From Owenia fusiformis (lineage: Eukaryota; Annelida; Polychaeta; Sabellida; Oweniidae), in the NCBI GenBank assembly GCA_903813345.2, contig CAIIXF020000012.1:25496684-25560683 (forward strand): a DNA stretch of 64,000 nucleotides, written 5' to 3'. The position numbers and the translations under genes are program-made. The notes beneath the pieces are model-generated. The model ran no database searches and was not told the origin of the DNA. It saw only the letters and a program-made list of their open reading frames with translations. Shown one piece after another: positions 11,602 to 21,386 of the stretch (position 1 is the first letter of the stretch; each line of letters opens with the position of its first letter).

Positions 11602-13827
11602 TTACTGCTTGAATGTCTTTTGAGCAGTTTTCCATGCTTTGTCATGGGCTTCTAACTTGTTATTCTTCTCTGCATTGCTTCTGCTTATGATTTCCTGGGC
11701 TTCAACATATTTCTTGAGGCCTGTCATATTTGGTGGTTTATTGTCTAATTTGTTGAGATAGATGTAGTGTTTAACCAAGAGTAGCGTCAGGTTTTCTCCC
11801 AAACTGGTGTTCTCTCCTAGGAAGTATTTTGCTCTTGACAGGTTTTGTATTTGACACAGTTGGGTGACCATCTCTATGAATGGTTTGACAGCTATAAATT
11901 CGTATAGTCCATGTTCGATGGTATCCTGTTTGTCTTCTTTACACAATTCACATTGTGGGCTTGTTTTGATTTTCATATTGTGTAGCATTTTGTTGAAAAA
12001 TATTGTTCGAAGTAATATTCTATATTGGAAATATCTCAGTTTTGTTTCCTTTGTTGTTATGTATATTCTACAGTAGTTGCTTTTCCAGTTTATATTTGTG
12101 TTGTCTATCGCCTTTTCCAATAGTTGTTGTTGTTTTATTGGTTCTTCAGTGTGGCTTTTTATTAGTATGTTATATGTATCCTTATTCGTCATTGTTTGTA
12201 GTTCCTTTATAGAAATGGATTTTTCTTTCACATCAGTTTCTGTCTCGGTCCTTCTCGGTGTTTTTATTTGGTTTCTCCATTCAGCTGGTATGCTGTGTAT
12301 GATGTGGTACCATTGAATGAATGTTGTGTTTATTAAATCAAATTTCCTTTTCAGTGCTTGGTACGGGATTAATTGATTGTCCTCATACAACTGTTTGATA
12401 TATATTATCCCTTTGGATTTCCACCCCTCTATATATAAGGTCTCTCTTCTATTTTGTACATGTCTATTGTTCCAAATTATCTGGTTTTCGGGTGTATGGA
12501 TGTCCTTGTACTCCTTATAATGTATTGCACACCATGCATTGTATACGTCCCTTGCTGCTGTAAGTTTGATGTTGCTGGCAATCATCGGATTGATTTCTCT
12601 GAGGTTGTATTCCCATGCATGTTCTCTGATATCTTCAAACTGCTGTTGCCAGAGTATTTTCCACTTACTTTTTATGTTGTCGTCCGTTAATTTTTTAATC
12701 CATTTGAGTTTTAATTTATTAGCAAGTGATGGAATATGCGTCATTTCAAGACCTCCATAAGGTATTCCCCCTCTTAATGTTTTTCTTGCTATTTTGTCCG
12801 GTTTTCCGTCCCATATAAAATCAAATAGTATTCTTTCTAGTTCTTTGGTCATTTCAGCTGTTGGTGCTTTTAACACTGACATCGGATATGTTAACTGTGA
12901 TAAAAGTAGTGACTTTATAATCACGATTTTACCCATCAGGGATAGATTTCTTTGCTTCCATATTTGTGCTAATCTTAGTATAGTCCTGATTGGTTTGCTA
13001 TAGTTGATTTCTTCTATGTTTCTTCCATCTATCGGTATTGTTAAGCCTAGGAGGTTAATCTCCTTTTCTTCTAGATTCACTCCAATATTTGTGCATATTC
13101 TCTGTGTCTTTTGTTTGTTTATCTGGTTGTCTTTTCCAATGGTTACTACTGTTGTCTTTTCTTTATTGATTTTAAGTCCTGATATCATCTCAAATTTATT
13201 AAAAAGATCTAGTGCATTTTCTAAATATGAGGCGTCTTTAAGGAACAAGCAGGTATCATCTGCATATTGCGAGATTCTGAGTTCTTCGTTTTCTGTTAGA
13301 TTGATACCTTTTATTCTGTCTGTCTTCCGTGTAGCATTGCTAAGAACTTCTGCACATAGGATGAATATGTAAGGACTCAATGGGCAGCCTTGTCGTACAC
13401 CTCTTTCAAGGTTGAAGTACCTGGATGTGAAGCCATTGTTTAGTATAGTGCTGTTTATTCCATTGTAGAAAGTTTCAACCCAGGCTATTAAGTCTGTGCC
13501 AAAATTAAAATACTTCAAGGTTTTATAGATGAATTTCCACTCCAATGAGTCGAATGCCTTTTGGAAGTCGATAGTTGCCATAATGCCATTCTTTCCTTGT
13601 TGAGTCAAGTGTTCCATTACATCTAGTGATAGTCTTATGTTCTCACCTATGTATCTATTTGATATAAATCCTGTCTGGTCTACGTTGATAAGTTTGTAAA
13701 GAACTTTTTTAATGCGTTCTGCTATGGCCTTTGTCATTATTTTGTAGTCGTTGTTAAGTAGGGTTATGGGTCTCCAGTTCTTTATTTTGTTTGGATCTTT
13801 ACCTTTTTTGGGTATTAGAGTAATCAT
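11602..13827 (-). pseudogene. L1-type ORF2 reverse transcriptase and C-terminal part
   Basis: This 741-codon frame carries most of the reverse transcriptase that copies the element's RNA into the target. The canonical N-terminal block NWRPITLLNNDYK is at residues 17-29, IDFQKAFD at 86-93 (catalytic Asp 87), RQGCPLSP at 145-152 and QYADD at 187-191 (the catalytic Asp pair). Near the C-terminus a CELCKEDKQDTIEH stretch resembles the Cys/His knuckle at the end of L1 ORF2 proteins. Its first Met is probably not a true start: the same protein continues upstream in another frame (13833-14321), from which it is separated by a one-base slip in an A5 run near 13832. Together with the endonuclease piece it makes ~1,260 codons, normal for L1 ORF2. 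Confidence 0.93.
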
Positions 13828-13832
13828 TCCTC

Positions 13833-14321
13833 TTATTTTTGTTCTATCGTCATGTCTTTGTTATTTTTTGAGTAGTTGAAGCTTGCACACATTGGGTCTA
13901 TGATGTCATCTACAAATGTTTTATTAAATTCACTGGAGAGTCCATCGCTTCCTGGGGTTTTGTTGTTCTTGAGGTTTGAAATTTGTTTTCTGCATTCATC
14001 TGCTGTTATATGCCCTTCACAATTTTGTTTTTCATCTTTGTTTAGTTCCAGGTTTTCTCCTTTTGGGAAAAAGTCTTTATCAAATTTAGTTGTTTCTACA
14101 ATTCTTGTTTTATATAATTCACTGTAAAACTTTGCTTGTTCTTCACTTATTTGTTTTTGGTCTGTTATTAGGACGCCTTCTTCATCTTCAATGGCTGTCA
14201 TGGTTTTGTTTATGTAATTGTGTTTTTCAAGATTTAGGAAGTATCTTGTTGGCTTTTCTCCTTCATCTACCCATTGACATTTACTTCTAAAGATAGCGCT
14301 TTTAGCCTTCTCTTCTTGCAT
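13833..14321 (-). pseudogene. L1-type ORF2, linker between endonuclease and reverse transcriptase
   Basis: This 162-codon frame holds the region between nuclease and polymerase. It includes CQWVDEGEKPTRYFLNLEK, a block conserved before the reverse transcriptase in L1-type proteins, and NNKTPGSDGLSSEF, the start of the fingers region. It is joined to its neighbours only by frame changes at both ends, each at an AAAAATAAG context (about 14338 and 13832 on the minus strand). The Met start is internal to the original protein. Lengthening each A5 run to A6 would join all three frames; I infer single-base deletions. Confidence 0.88.
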
Positions 14322-14338
14322 TAAGTCTATTTCGTTCC

Positions 14339-15388
14339 TTATTTTTCAGCTCTGTCTGTTAACTTCTGTCTTTCTGGATCGGCGAGTGATTTATTGTTTT
14401 CCTGATGTTCAATCATAATTACTTGGCCAATTTTAATATCTAGTTCTTGTTTTTTCTTCCTCTTTTTCTCTGTTGCGTAGCGTCTTGTCTCCATTTTAAT
14501 GTTAAATTTGATTAATTCCCATAACCTATTTGGGTTGAGGTTTTCATTGTTCTGCTTTACATTGTTGATTATTACTTTTATGCTTTCTACATATTCTTTG
14601 TCTTTGAGTAATGTGTTGTTAAGTTTCCAGATGCCCGGTCCCCTCCTCTGGTTTAATAATTTGAGTTCAAGTTTTACTGGTCTATGGTCAGCAATTTTCC
14701 TTTTCACCATCGTTTCACTTAGAATCTCTGTATTCTTTGTTTGTTGGTAGATGTCTCTAGTTACTAGAAAATAGTCTAGTCTACATTTAATTGTGTTGTC
14801 GTGATTGTTCCAAGTGTATTTTCTACTATGTGGATGTTTTTGTCGCCATACATCGCATAGGTCGTGTTCCTCTATCATATTTGTAATAAGCGCCCTTGTT
14901 TTGATATGTGAAGCTTGTCTTCCACCTTCTTTGTCCTTTGATATATCTAATGGGACATTAAAATCTCCTCCAATAATGATTGGGTTTTCATTTTTGTCTC
15001 TTAGTTTTTCTTTAATATTTTGAAATAGATTGCTGTCGTCATGGTTGTGGCCGTAAACATTTACCAGTGTAATGAGTTTGCCTTTTAAGAGGCAGTCCAT
15101 GATGATGAATCTCCCGTCTTTGTCGATATCACAGTTTATGATTTCAGGGTTAGGAATACATCTTTTGTTTATTAATGTTGCTACTCCAACTGAATTTGTA
15201 GCTGTAGTTGTGAAGTAGGCTTCTCCTCCCCATTGTTGCTTCCAGTTCTTGTCTTGCCCTTTTCCGCAGTGCGTTTCTTGTAAGAATGCGATGTCAAAAT
15301 TATCTTCTTGTATATATGTAAATATTTTTTTACGTTTGACCTTGTCCTGTAGACCCTTTACATTAACTGATACTATTCTAATTGACAT
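14339..15388 (-). pseudogene. L1-type ORF2 N-terminus, apurinic-type endonuclease
   Basis: Starts with a plausible ATG and encodes an exonuclease-endonuclease-phosphatase fold nuclease, which nicks target DNA to prime reverse transcription. Visible catalytic landmarks are SVNVKGL (Asn 9), LQETH (Glu 38), NVYGHN (Tyr 112), GGDFNVP (Asp 142, Asn 144), RLDYFLV (Asp 205) and ADHRPV (Asp 234, His 235), all in the usual order. The frame ends at a TAA just after an A5 run; the protein continues in another frame at 14321. About 340 bp upstream is the end of ORF1. The nuclease domain itself appears intact, though the whole ORF2 is broken. Confidence 0.92.
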
Positions 15389-15728
15389 TCATACAGATTT
15401 GTTATGTTACCCTTGCATTGGTTTATACATTTAATTATTATTTTAATTGAAATAAATTTTGCTGAAATCTTATATAAAGAATGTTGCTCGTAGAGCGTAT
15501 TGGGATGATAGTGGAATTCTACCATCTCAATAAGAGGTCGAGATAAAAGCTTTAGGAGTGCGTTGAACTTACATTAAAGAGGCAGGTTTAAATAAATTCT
15601 TACTGTTTGATTCTAACTCAAAAGTTGTTGAGAATTTGATTTGCTGTACGCTAAAAGAAAATAGTTGCGTAAATTGAATAAAAGTTCAGTTTTAACTAAT
15701 GTCTATTTTGATCTGTAAGGGTAAATAA

Positions 15729-16125
15729 TTATTTTTTGTTCAATCTCATTGTGATGATTTCTTTGTATATATCGTCCATATTTACTGGATTGCCGTCAAT
15801 ATATACCCTAACCCCTACCCACTTGACCTTCTTTCTTTGTTGTTTGGCCTCTTTTGTATATCATTTGTGGGCTAGGTTTTGAATTGCACGGGCATCTTCA
15901 GGTAGGTCTTCTCCAATTCTCACATTGCTTTTTGCTTTCTTGGACCAGACTAGCCTTTTAATCGCATTCGCTTCCTTTTCCGATTCGAATTGTATTAGTA
16001 CGGGTCTTGGTCTCTGTGATTTTCCTCCTTGTACGCTGGTAGTGGTAGGCCGCCCGATGCGATAGCAATTTTGAACTGTGGTGTGAGCTCCCTCGTTGAG
16101 CTGCTGAAGACGTGATTCAACAGCA
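15729..16125 (-). pseudogene. 3' end of L1-type ORF1 (truncated, one internal stop)
   Basis: Reading the minus strand from 16125 gives a frame with NCYRIGRP, then RPRPVLIQFESEKEANAIKR and VRIGEDLPEDARAIQ. This matches the C-terminal nucleic-acid-binding region of L1 ORF1 chaperone proteins, with its conserved basic-Arg-Pro and Arg-Ile blocks. A TGA interrupts it after LAHK (about 15856-15858), and the frame continues to a TAA at 15729. The N-terminal coiled coil and start are lost by 5' truncation at the target duplication. The reading frame was found by hand translation. Confidence 0.75.
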
Positions 16126-16143
16126 GCCCTCCGTTAAAAATAT

Positions 16144-17727
16144 ATAATTTAGCTTAATTTGGGCACCTTGCTTGTAGTAATCATTTATATAAAGTATACA
16201 AATTCCTTTAAGTCATTGTTGTTGTTGCTTTTGTCATTAACATGAATGCGGTTGACTGAAGTGTTATTTCGTTCAGTGCAAAAGTAACGCGAGATTTAGA
16301 AAAAAATCTCGAACATCTCTAGAAAGCAATTTATGTTACATAAAGTATCAAATAGGTCAATATATTTTTGATTTATCAGTCATGCATGCCTCTGAAGAGG
16401 ATACATTGCAGAGGGACTGAATATTGATATCCATTCAGTCATTAAAGGGACACTGTTTGTAAGGTTGTTCTCATGATAATGAACACTAAAATGTTTGAAA
16501 CAAAGAATCAAATGGGACAATCTTCTTTTGATTCATCACTAATCCCTATCTCTGGAGACGATATGTTGAAGAGACACTGAATTAATATCAATTTAGCCAT
16601 TAAAGGGACATTCCTTGTAAGGAAGTTCTCTATATTTGATCGATCATTCATGCATGCCCCTGAAGATGATATATTGCAGAGGGCCTGTGTCATTATCCAT
16701 TCAGCCATTTAAAGGGACATTGCTTGTAAGATAGTTATCATCCTAATGAACACTAAAATATTTTTGACAAACAATAAAAAGGGTCAATATACTTTTGATT
16801 CATCAGTCGTGCCTGCCCCTAAATGTGATATATTGCTGCGGGACTGAATCAATATCCATTTACCCATTTAAAGAGACACTGCTTGTAAGGTAGTTCTCAA
16901 CCAAAGAGGCTAATGGGTCAATCCTTTTTTGATTCTTCATTCAATTGCCTACCCCTGAAGATGATATATTGCTGAGGGACTAAATCAATACCCATGTAGA
17001 TGTTTAAAGGGACACTGCTTGTAAGGTAGTTCTCACCAAAAAAACAAAAGTATCAATCTATTTTTGATGCCTGTCCAAGAAGATGATATATTGCTGAAAG
17101 ATGGAATCAATATCCATTTAGCCATTAAAGGGACACTGCTTGTAAGATAGTTCTCATCCTAAGTCAAACTAAAATATTTTACTTCATAATTATTATTATG
17201 TTATACAATGGTTAGATTAAAAATGCTTCCACTTGTTTGATAGCAAAACAATGGGTTTCAAACTGACGAAAAAACTATCCTACATGCACCTTTTCAATTT
17301 TAAAAAGCAATCATTTTTATACCTTTAGCTTCAATTGAATTATTCTTTGAAAATGCCAAATAAATATATCATATATTGGAAAGTCACAACTAGATTTTTA
17401 GTATTTGAGTTGAATACCTAGGTTTTGTGTTTTCAATATGTTGCCCTTTGTATCCTACCTTTGATAATGGTGTGTAATATGTCCTCTAAATCGAATATCC
17501 TAGGTTAAACCTATTGCATACCAACTGAGGTGATAATGGTACTTTTGCTGAGATTCAAGATTAAAATTCATCGATATATTGCATTTTAGGGGTTATTTTA
17601 TGATTTTTGTTTTCAATATGTTGCCCTTTGTGTCCTACCTTAATGTTAGTTTGATATATCGATTGATTGAATGGTCATTATACTTAAAATAGTCATGAAT
17701 GAAGATCAACATACCCGTAACATGATA
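16144..17727. repeat. Irregular minisatellite plus unique AT-rich DNA
   Basis: From about 16388 to 17160 a motif like CCCTGAAGATGATATATTGC recurs at about 16388, 16549, 16656, 16814, 16949 and 17070, each followed by CATTTAGCCATTAAAGGGACACTGCTTGTAAGG-like sequence given here only in outline. Spacings vary (107-161 bp) because an internal segment with AATGAACACTAAAAT is present in some units and absent in others. Further on, TTTTCAATATGTTGCCCTTTG appears twice (about 17430 and 17609). No coding sequence is seen; the 66-codon frame at 16508-16708 is just the repeat. Confidence 0.75.
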
Positions 17728-18676
17728 CAGGGTGACAAAAAAAAACTGGAACCCATTTAAGTCTTAATAACTTTGTCAATAATGTATAGTCAACTGAATG
17801 TATGACAAGATGTCAAAGTCTTAGCATTATAGCTCAATTAGTCTCCAAATGAGGCACGATTAGATAATGTGCTCCAAATGTGCACCACAACGTTGGATGC
17901 AGAGCTGGATTCTTCTTGCAAAATTGTCAATGACCCGACTGCATTCATCTCTGTCTATCTCTCTAATTAGTCTTCCAAAGTCGAGTTTGAGGTCATCAAT
18001 GGTCAGTGGACTATCTGTATACACATTATCCTTGAGATACCTCCACAGATAAAAATCTAGGGGTACAAATCAGGGGAGTGGGGGGGGGCAGATGTGGCGG
18101 GTATGGTGACTGATTAATTGATCACCAAAGTGAGCCTGAAGCCATCGAATGGACTCATTTGAGGTGTGGGGTGTGGCACCATCTTGTTGGAACCATTGCT
18201 GGTCCCTTCTCAAGTCACGTCGTCTACCCAGCGCTCTCCAAAACTTTTGAACGTTAGGGATGTAACGTTCTGAGTTGACTGTTGAGTTGTCTTGAGTTCT
18301 GACAGACCGCATTCTCCCTGAATTGGTTGGTTTACCATCACTTTTCTTCTTTGTTGGTTTTACAGTTCCTTCTGAATCAAACTTCTGTACAAGCCTCAAG
18401 ATCTGTGACTTGCAAGGGGCTCTTCTTGCCCTGTGATCTCTCATATAGGCAGTTTTTGTCTCTTTATGGGATTTTGTCTCGATATACTTTCTCACAATAT
18501 TAGTCTTTTCTTCTGTCGTCCATGGCATGATTAATATCTAAGCTACAGTACTCATTATTGTGTCATTTTGTCATGCATTCAGGCTAGTTTCTACCCTGAA
18601 GAAATGAAGAATGTAGGTATAACACTTTCCGAGAAATTTTATGATTTATGGGTTCCAGTTTTTTTTTGTCACCCTG
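17728..18676 (-). mobile_element. Internally deleted mariner-like DNA transposon
   Basis: The ends are CAGGGTGACAAAAAAAAACT and its near-exact complement (TIR ~30 bp, extending through GGAACCCAT), flanked by TA at 17726-17727 and 18677-18678. The 949-bp element carries a fused, deleted transposase on the minus strand. Terminal CAGGGTGAC and the TA duplication are usual for the Tc1/mariner superfamily. Without the middle of the transposase it cannot move by itself but keeps both ends. Confidence 0.92.
17860..18528 (-). pseudogene. Deleted mariner-like transposase
   Basis: The ATG at 18528 opens with a helix-turn-helix-type N-terminus (residues 1-60, PWTTEEKTNIVRKYIET, then SQILRLVQKFDSEGTV). 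Around residue 80 the sequence jumps to the catalytic C-terminal half: WFQQDGATPHT at 112-122 holds the second catalytic Asp, followed by WLQAHFGDQLIS. A frameshift in the G-rich run near 18080 then breaks the frame; the other frame continues with SPDLYPLDFYLWRYLKDNVY and ends at a stop at 17860-17862. The first catalytic Asp and roughly 200 residues between the halves are missing by comparison with the ~340-residue family. Confidence 0.88.
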
Positions 18677-18678
18677 TA

Positions 18679-18867
18679 TATAGAATGATTTGCATAGTCA
18701 AACTTATATGCACTGAATGACCTTAGTTTTAATCCCTTTGACCTAATTTTGTTTTGGATGTGTTCATAATTGATAAAAGTAACTATTTCCATGTTGTATT
18801 CAATGAAACCTTTGGGGGCATCTTTAGGTACATGGGGTAACGGATCATTTATCTGGTTTACTCCGCT
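18679..18867. other. Short unique spacer
   Basis: AT-rich sequence between the mariner-like element and the right inverted-repeat arm. An 83-codon minus-strand frame (18646-18897) crosses the transposon end and the repeat arm and is therefore chance. Confidence 0.4.
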
Positions 18868-19494
18868 CCATTGACGTGTCGCAAAAAGGTGGCGCATTTG
18901 TTTTTAAGGGTATCGCGTGAATGTAACTTTGATTCCCCGGATTATAAGATAATATTCTAATTAAAGCTATGTATCATTTTAAAGCTGTTTCGATGAAGTT
19001 TTTAGATCATCTAAACTCCGTTCACGATTCTTGCGCGTTCTTTTTTTAAAAGGAGTTTTTTACTTAAACATCTGGCAAATATCCCCTGTTGACACGTTAC
19101 ATTTTGAATTATTTTTCGTCTTTAAACGCTCATAACTCAAACAATATATGACTATTATACTTATTTTTCGTCTTGATAAAGGTAGATGGAAGTTTTATAT
19201 CAAAAGGATGAATTTCAGTAAGCGTCCCATATTGTGACGTCATAGAGTTTGAAAAATAGAATCTGTTGACAGCGACCTTTTTTGCTCATTTTTTGTTACC
19301 TTCAACTTTTCAGGTGTACATTAAACAAAAAATACGAGATCAATCTTTGATAAATCACACATGATTGTTTTGCTTCTAAACTCTAGTTGATTAATAAATA
19401 GTTATTTTGCTTCTAAACTCTAGTTTATTAATAAATAGTTAATTTTGTTCGCAAAAGTATATGTTTTCTGTTGTAGGTGGAAAAGTGGAGGACG
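18868..19494 (-). repeat. Right arm of the ~600-bp inverted repeat
   Basis: Reverse complement of 2553-3612 without the nested MITE. It runs from GACGTGTCGCAAAAAGGTGG at the inner end to TTCTGTTGTAGGTGGAAAAG at the outer end. It provides the empty site for the 487-bp MITE at about 19120. Inside it a ~37-bp segment (GCTTCTAAACTCTAGTT...AATAAATAGTTA) is tandemly doubled at 19371-19440. Divergence between the arms suggests age. Confidence 0.75.
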
Positions 19495-20312
19495 AAAGGT
19501 TTTCAAAATTCATTAAAATAGGGCTAATTTAAGACATTCGCCTATTTTCAAGCACAGCAACACGTATATTTATTTCACCTAAAATATCAATTGATTCGTG
19601 TTTTATGATGCTCCTATCCCATTGTTGATACATATACGATATCAGAGTTATTCGCCTTAAAGGGTGACGCATATCGTTTAGCAAATCGAACGCTCGTTTC
19701 TGGTGTTGCTCACCGTTTAGTATAAAAGGCCCGATCCCGGAATAATACTCAAGGGTTCACAGGTTCGATGTCGTTGTGTCAACACCTCTAACTGTTATAT
19801 AGCATAAGTATATTATAGATCGTCACATATTTATAAAAGGGTGATTTTTATATTGACAAATCAATTCCAAATTTATGGGTGAAGTTTCAGGATCTTCTAT
19901 TTGTGTATAATAAGGAAAAATTGGCATCTACATTTCCCCATAACGTAATAGCACACAGCTTGGCATATGAAATATCCTACACATGAAACAAAGCAGTTCT
20001 AATACAAGGATTTGTATTGGCTGTTGTACATGTACTGTTTGAACGCAATCACTCGATGGATAACGTTTTCAAAATCATTATAAACGGATTACTTTATCTC
20101 AAAGACAATTTCAATAAACTGGATTTTACAGAACTCCCCTTATTTCTTAAAAATGGACTGATCCAGTTGATTCGCCTGGAGCCGCCATATTGTTTTTATA
20201 CGGGAAGCTTATCGTCACCCTTTAAATGTTTTAAATGTGGAGGACGAAAGGATTTCCATATGTACACATTTGTCCACCAAGGAATTGTTGAGTGGTAATT
20301 CTATTCGCCATT
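19495..20312. other. Unassigned AT-rich interval
   Basis: No repeat or gene is recognised. A 93-codon frame at 20017-20298 has a CFKCGG stretch but begins at a TTG, shows no domain, and overlaps GTGGAGGACGAAAGG, also seen near 19487, so it is more likely repeat sequence. The satellite begins at about 20313. Confidence 0.35.
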
Positions 20313-21386
20313 AGTAAAAAAAATATACATAAACGTCTCACAAAATAATAAACTTGTCACTGCTACCAGCGCGATGTACAACTGGTCCGAAAATTAACAT
20401 TCCGTACAGAGCGCAAGTAAATCAAGAGCTTTATGACAAATTAGATACTCAATATTATTGTATGGTTCAAATGTTAAGAGTGTTACTTTCGTTAACATTC
20501 TTTATATGGAAAAGAGGCGGTCTTAACATTCTTTTGAATCTGGATAAGATAGCATCTTTTCACTATAGAATCACTTTTCAATATATTTTTGGTTTAAGCA
20601 ACATTAACTACTCATTTAGATATAAACTTCAAAACTATGTAACTTTCTATCAAAATTCTAAATTATATAAAAAACCATCAACATAAGTTGAGAACCAGGA
20701 TGCAATCAACATAATTATTGTCGTAGAGTAGGATTAATCCTGAACATTAAATAAACATGGAACACTACTTCTTATTTTATGTTAAATCATTTATACGTAA
20801 CTAAAGCATATATAACAATATCTCCCTAACAGAAAAGTCAATGAATACATCCATCCTATGGCAAACATACAAAATATACATAAACGTCTCACAAAATATC
20901 AAACTAGTCACTGCTACCAGCGCGATGTACAACTGGTCCGAAAATTAACATTCGGTACAGAGTGCAAAGTAAATCAGAGCTTTATGACAAATTAGATACT
21001 CAATATCTTACGAAAAGAATTACCACTCAACAAGTCCTTGGTAGGGTAAATGCAAAAATATATCCTTTAACGTCTCGCAAGTTAACAACCAACATGCTGC
21101 TAACAGCGTAACGTAGTACCGGTACGAATATTGACATTTCGTCTGGAGCGCAAACTGTATCAGCGGTATCAGACAAATTAGATATAGAATATTTCACGAC
21201 CAGAAACATCAGTCATTAAATCGTTCGTAAAGAAAACGTAGAAATTTATACTGAAACGTCTCACAAATCAGCAAAGGACTAGCTACAGTACCAGCGTGGC
21301 GTACGACTGCTCAGAAAATTGACATTTCGTCTAGAGTGAAATGTAAATCAGAGCTTTATGACATATTAGATACTCAATATCTCATT
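20313..21386 (+). repeat. Short + oriented satellite block with one insertion
   Basis: Four to five monomers in the same orientation as 3618-9911. One A-type monomer appears (CCCTAACAGAAAAGTCAATG at about 20825). An unrelated AT-rich segment (about 20459-20812) interrupts the first monomers with no TIR or target duplication I could define. At about 21385-21388 the satellite switches strand: ...CTCAATATCTCATT is followed directly by GAAGTCTAATTTACTTTGGG. Confidence 0.8.

Larger units (their letters stand above)
11287..16125 (-). mobile_element. 5'-truncated L1-type LINE retrotransposon with 18-bp target duplication
   Basis: The element lies on the minus strand with its A-rich 3' tail at 11287-11310 (T-rich on the plus strand). 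It is bracketed by an exact 18-bp direct repeat, GCCCTCCGTTAAAAATAT, at 11269-11286 and 16126-16143, the mark of target-primed reverse transcription. From 5' to 3' it holds the end of ORF1, then ORF2 with an apurinic-type endonuclease, reverse transcriptase and a Cys-rich C-terminus. The length is ~4.84 kb; the 5' UTR and most of ORF1 are missing. ORF layout and motifs suit the L1 group (L1/Tx1); the exact clade is inferred. Frameshifts and a stop make it inactive. Confidence 0.93.

Noticed and set aside
13825-14345. Programmed -1 frameshifting as the normal expression route of this LINE
   Set aside because: A single copy cannot separate it from two A-run deletions, and ORF1 also has a stop, so general decay is simpler.
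11864-15434. Plus-strand frames of 60-122 codons across the LINE
   Set aside because: They lie antisense to the endonuclease and reverse transcriptase, which carry all the catalytic motifs in order on the minus strand.
17867-18052. 61-codon plus-strand frame inside the mariner-like element
   Set aside because: It is the antisense of the frameshifted transposase C-terminus.
20017-20298. 93-codon frame with CFKCGG as a zinc-finger gene
   Set aside because: Starts at TTG, only one CxxC pair, and contains a sequence repeated near 19487.
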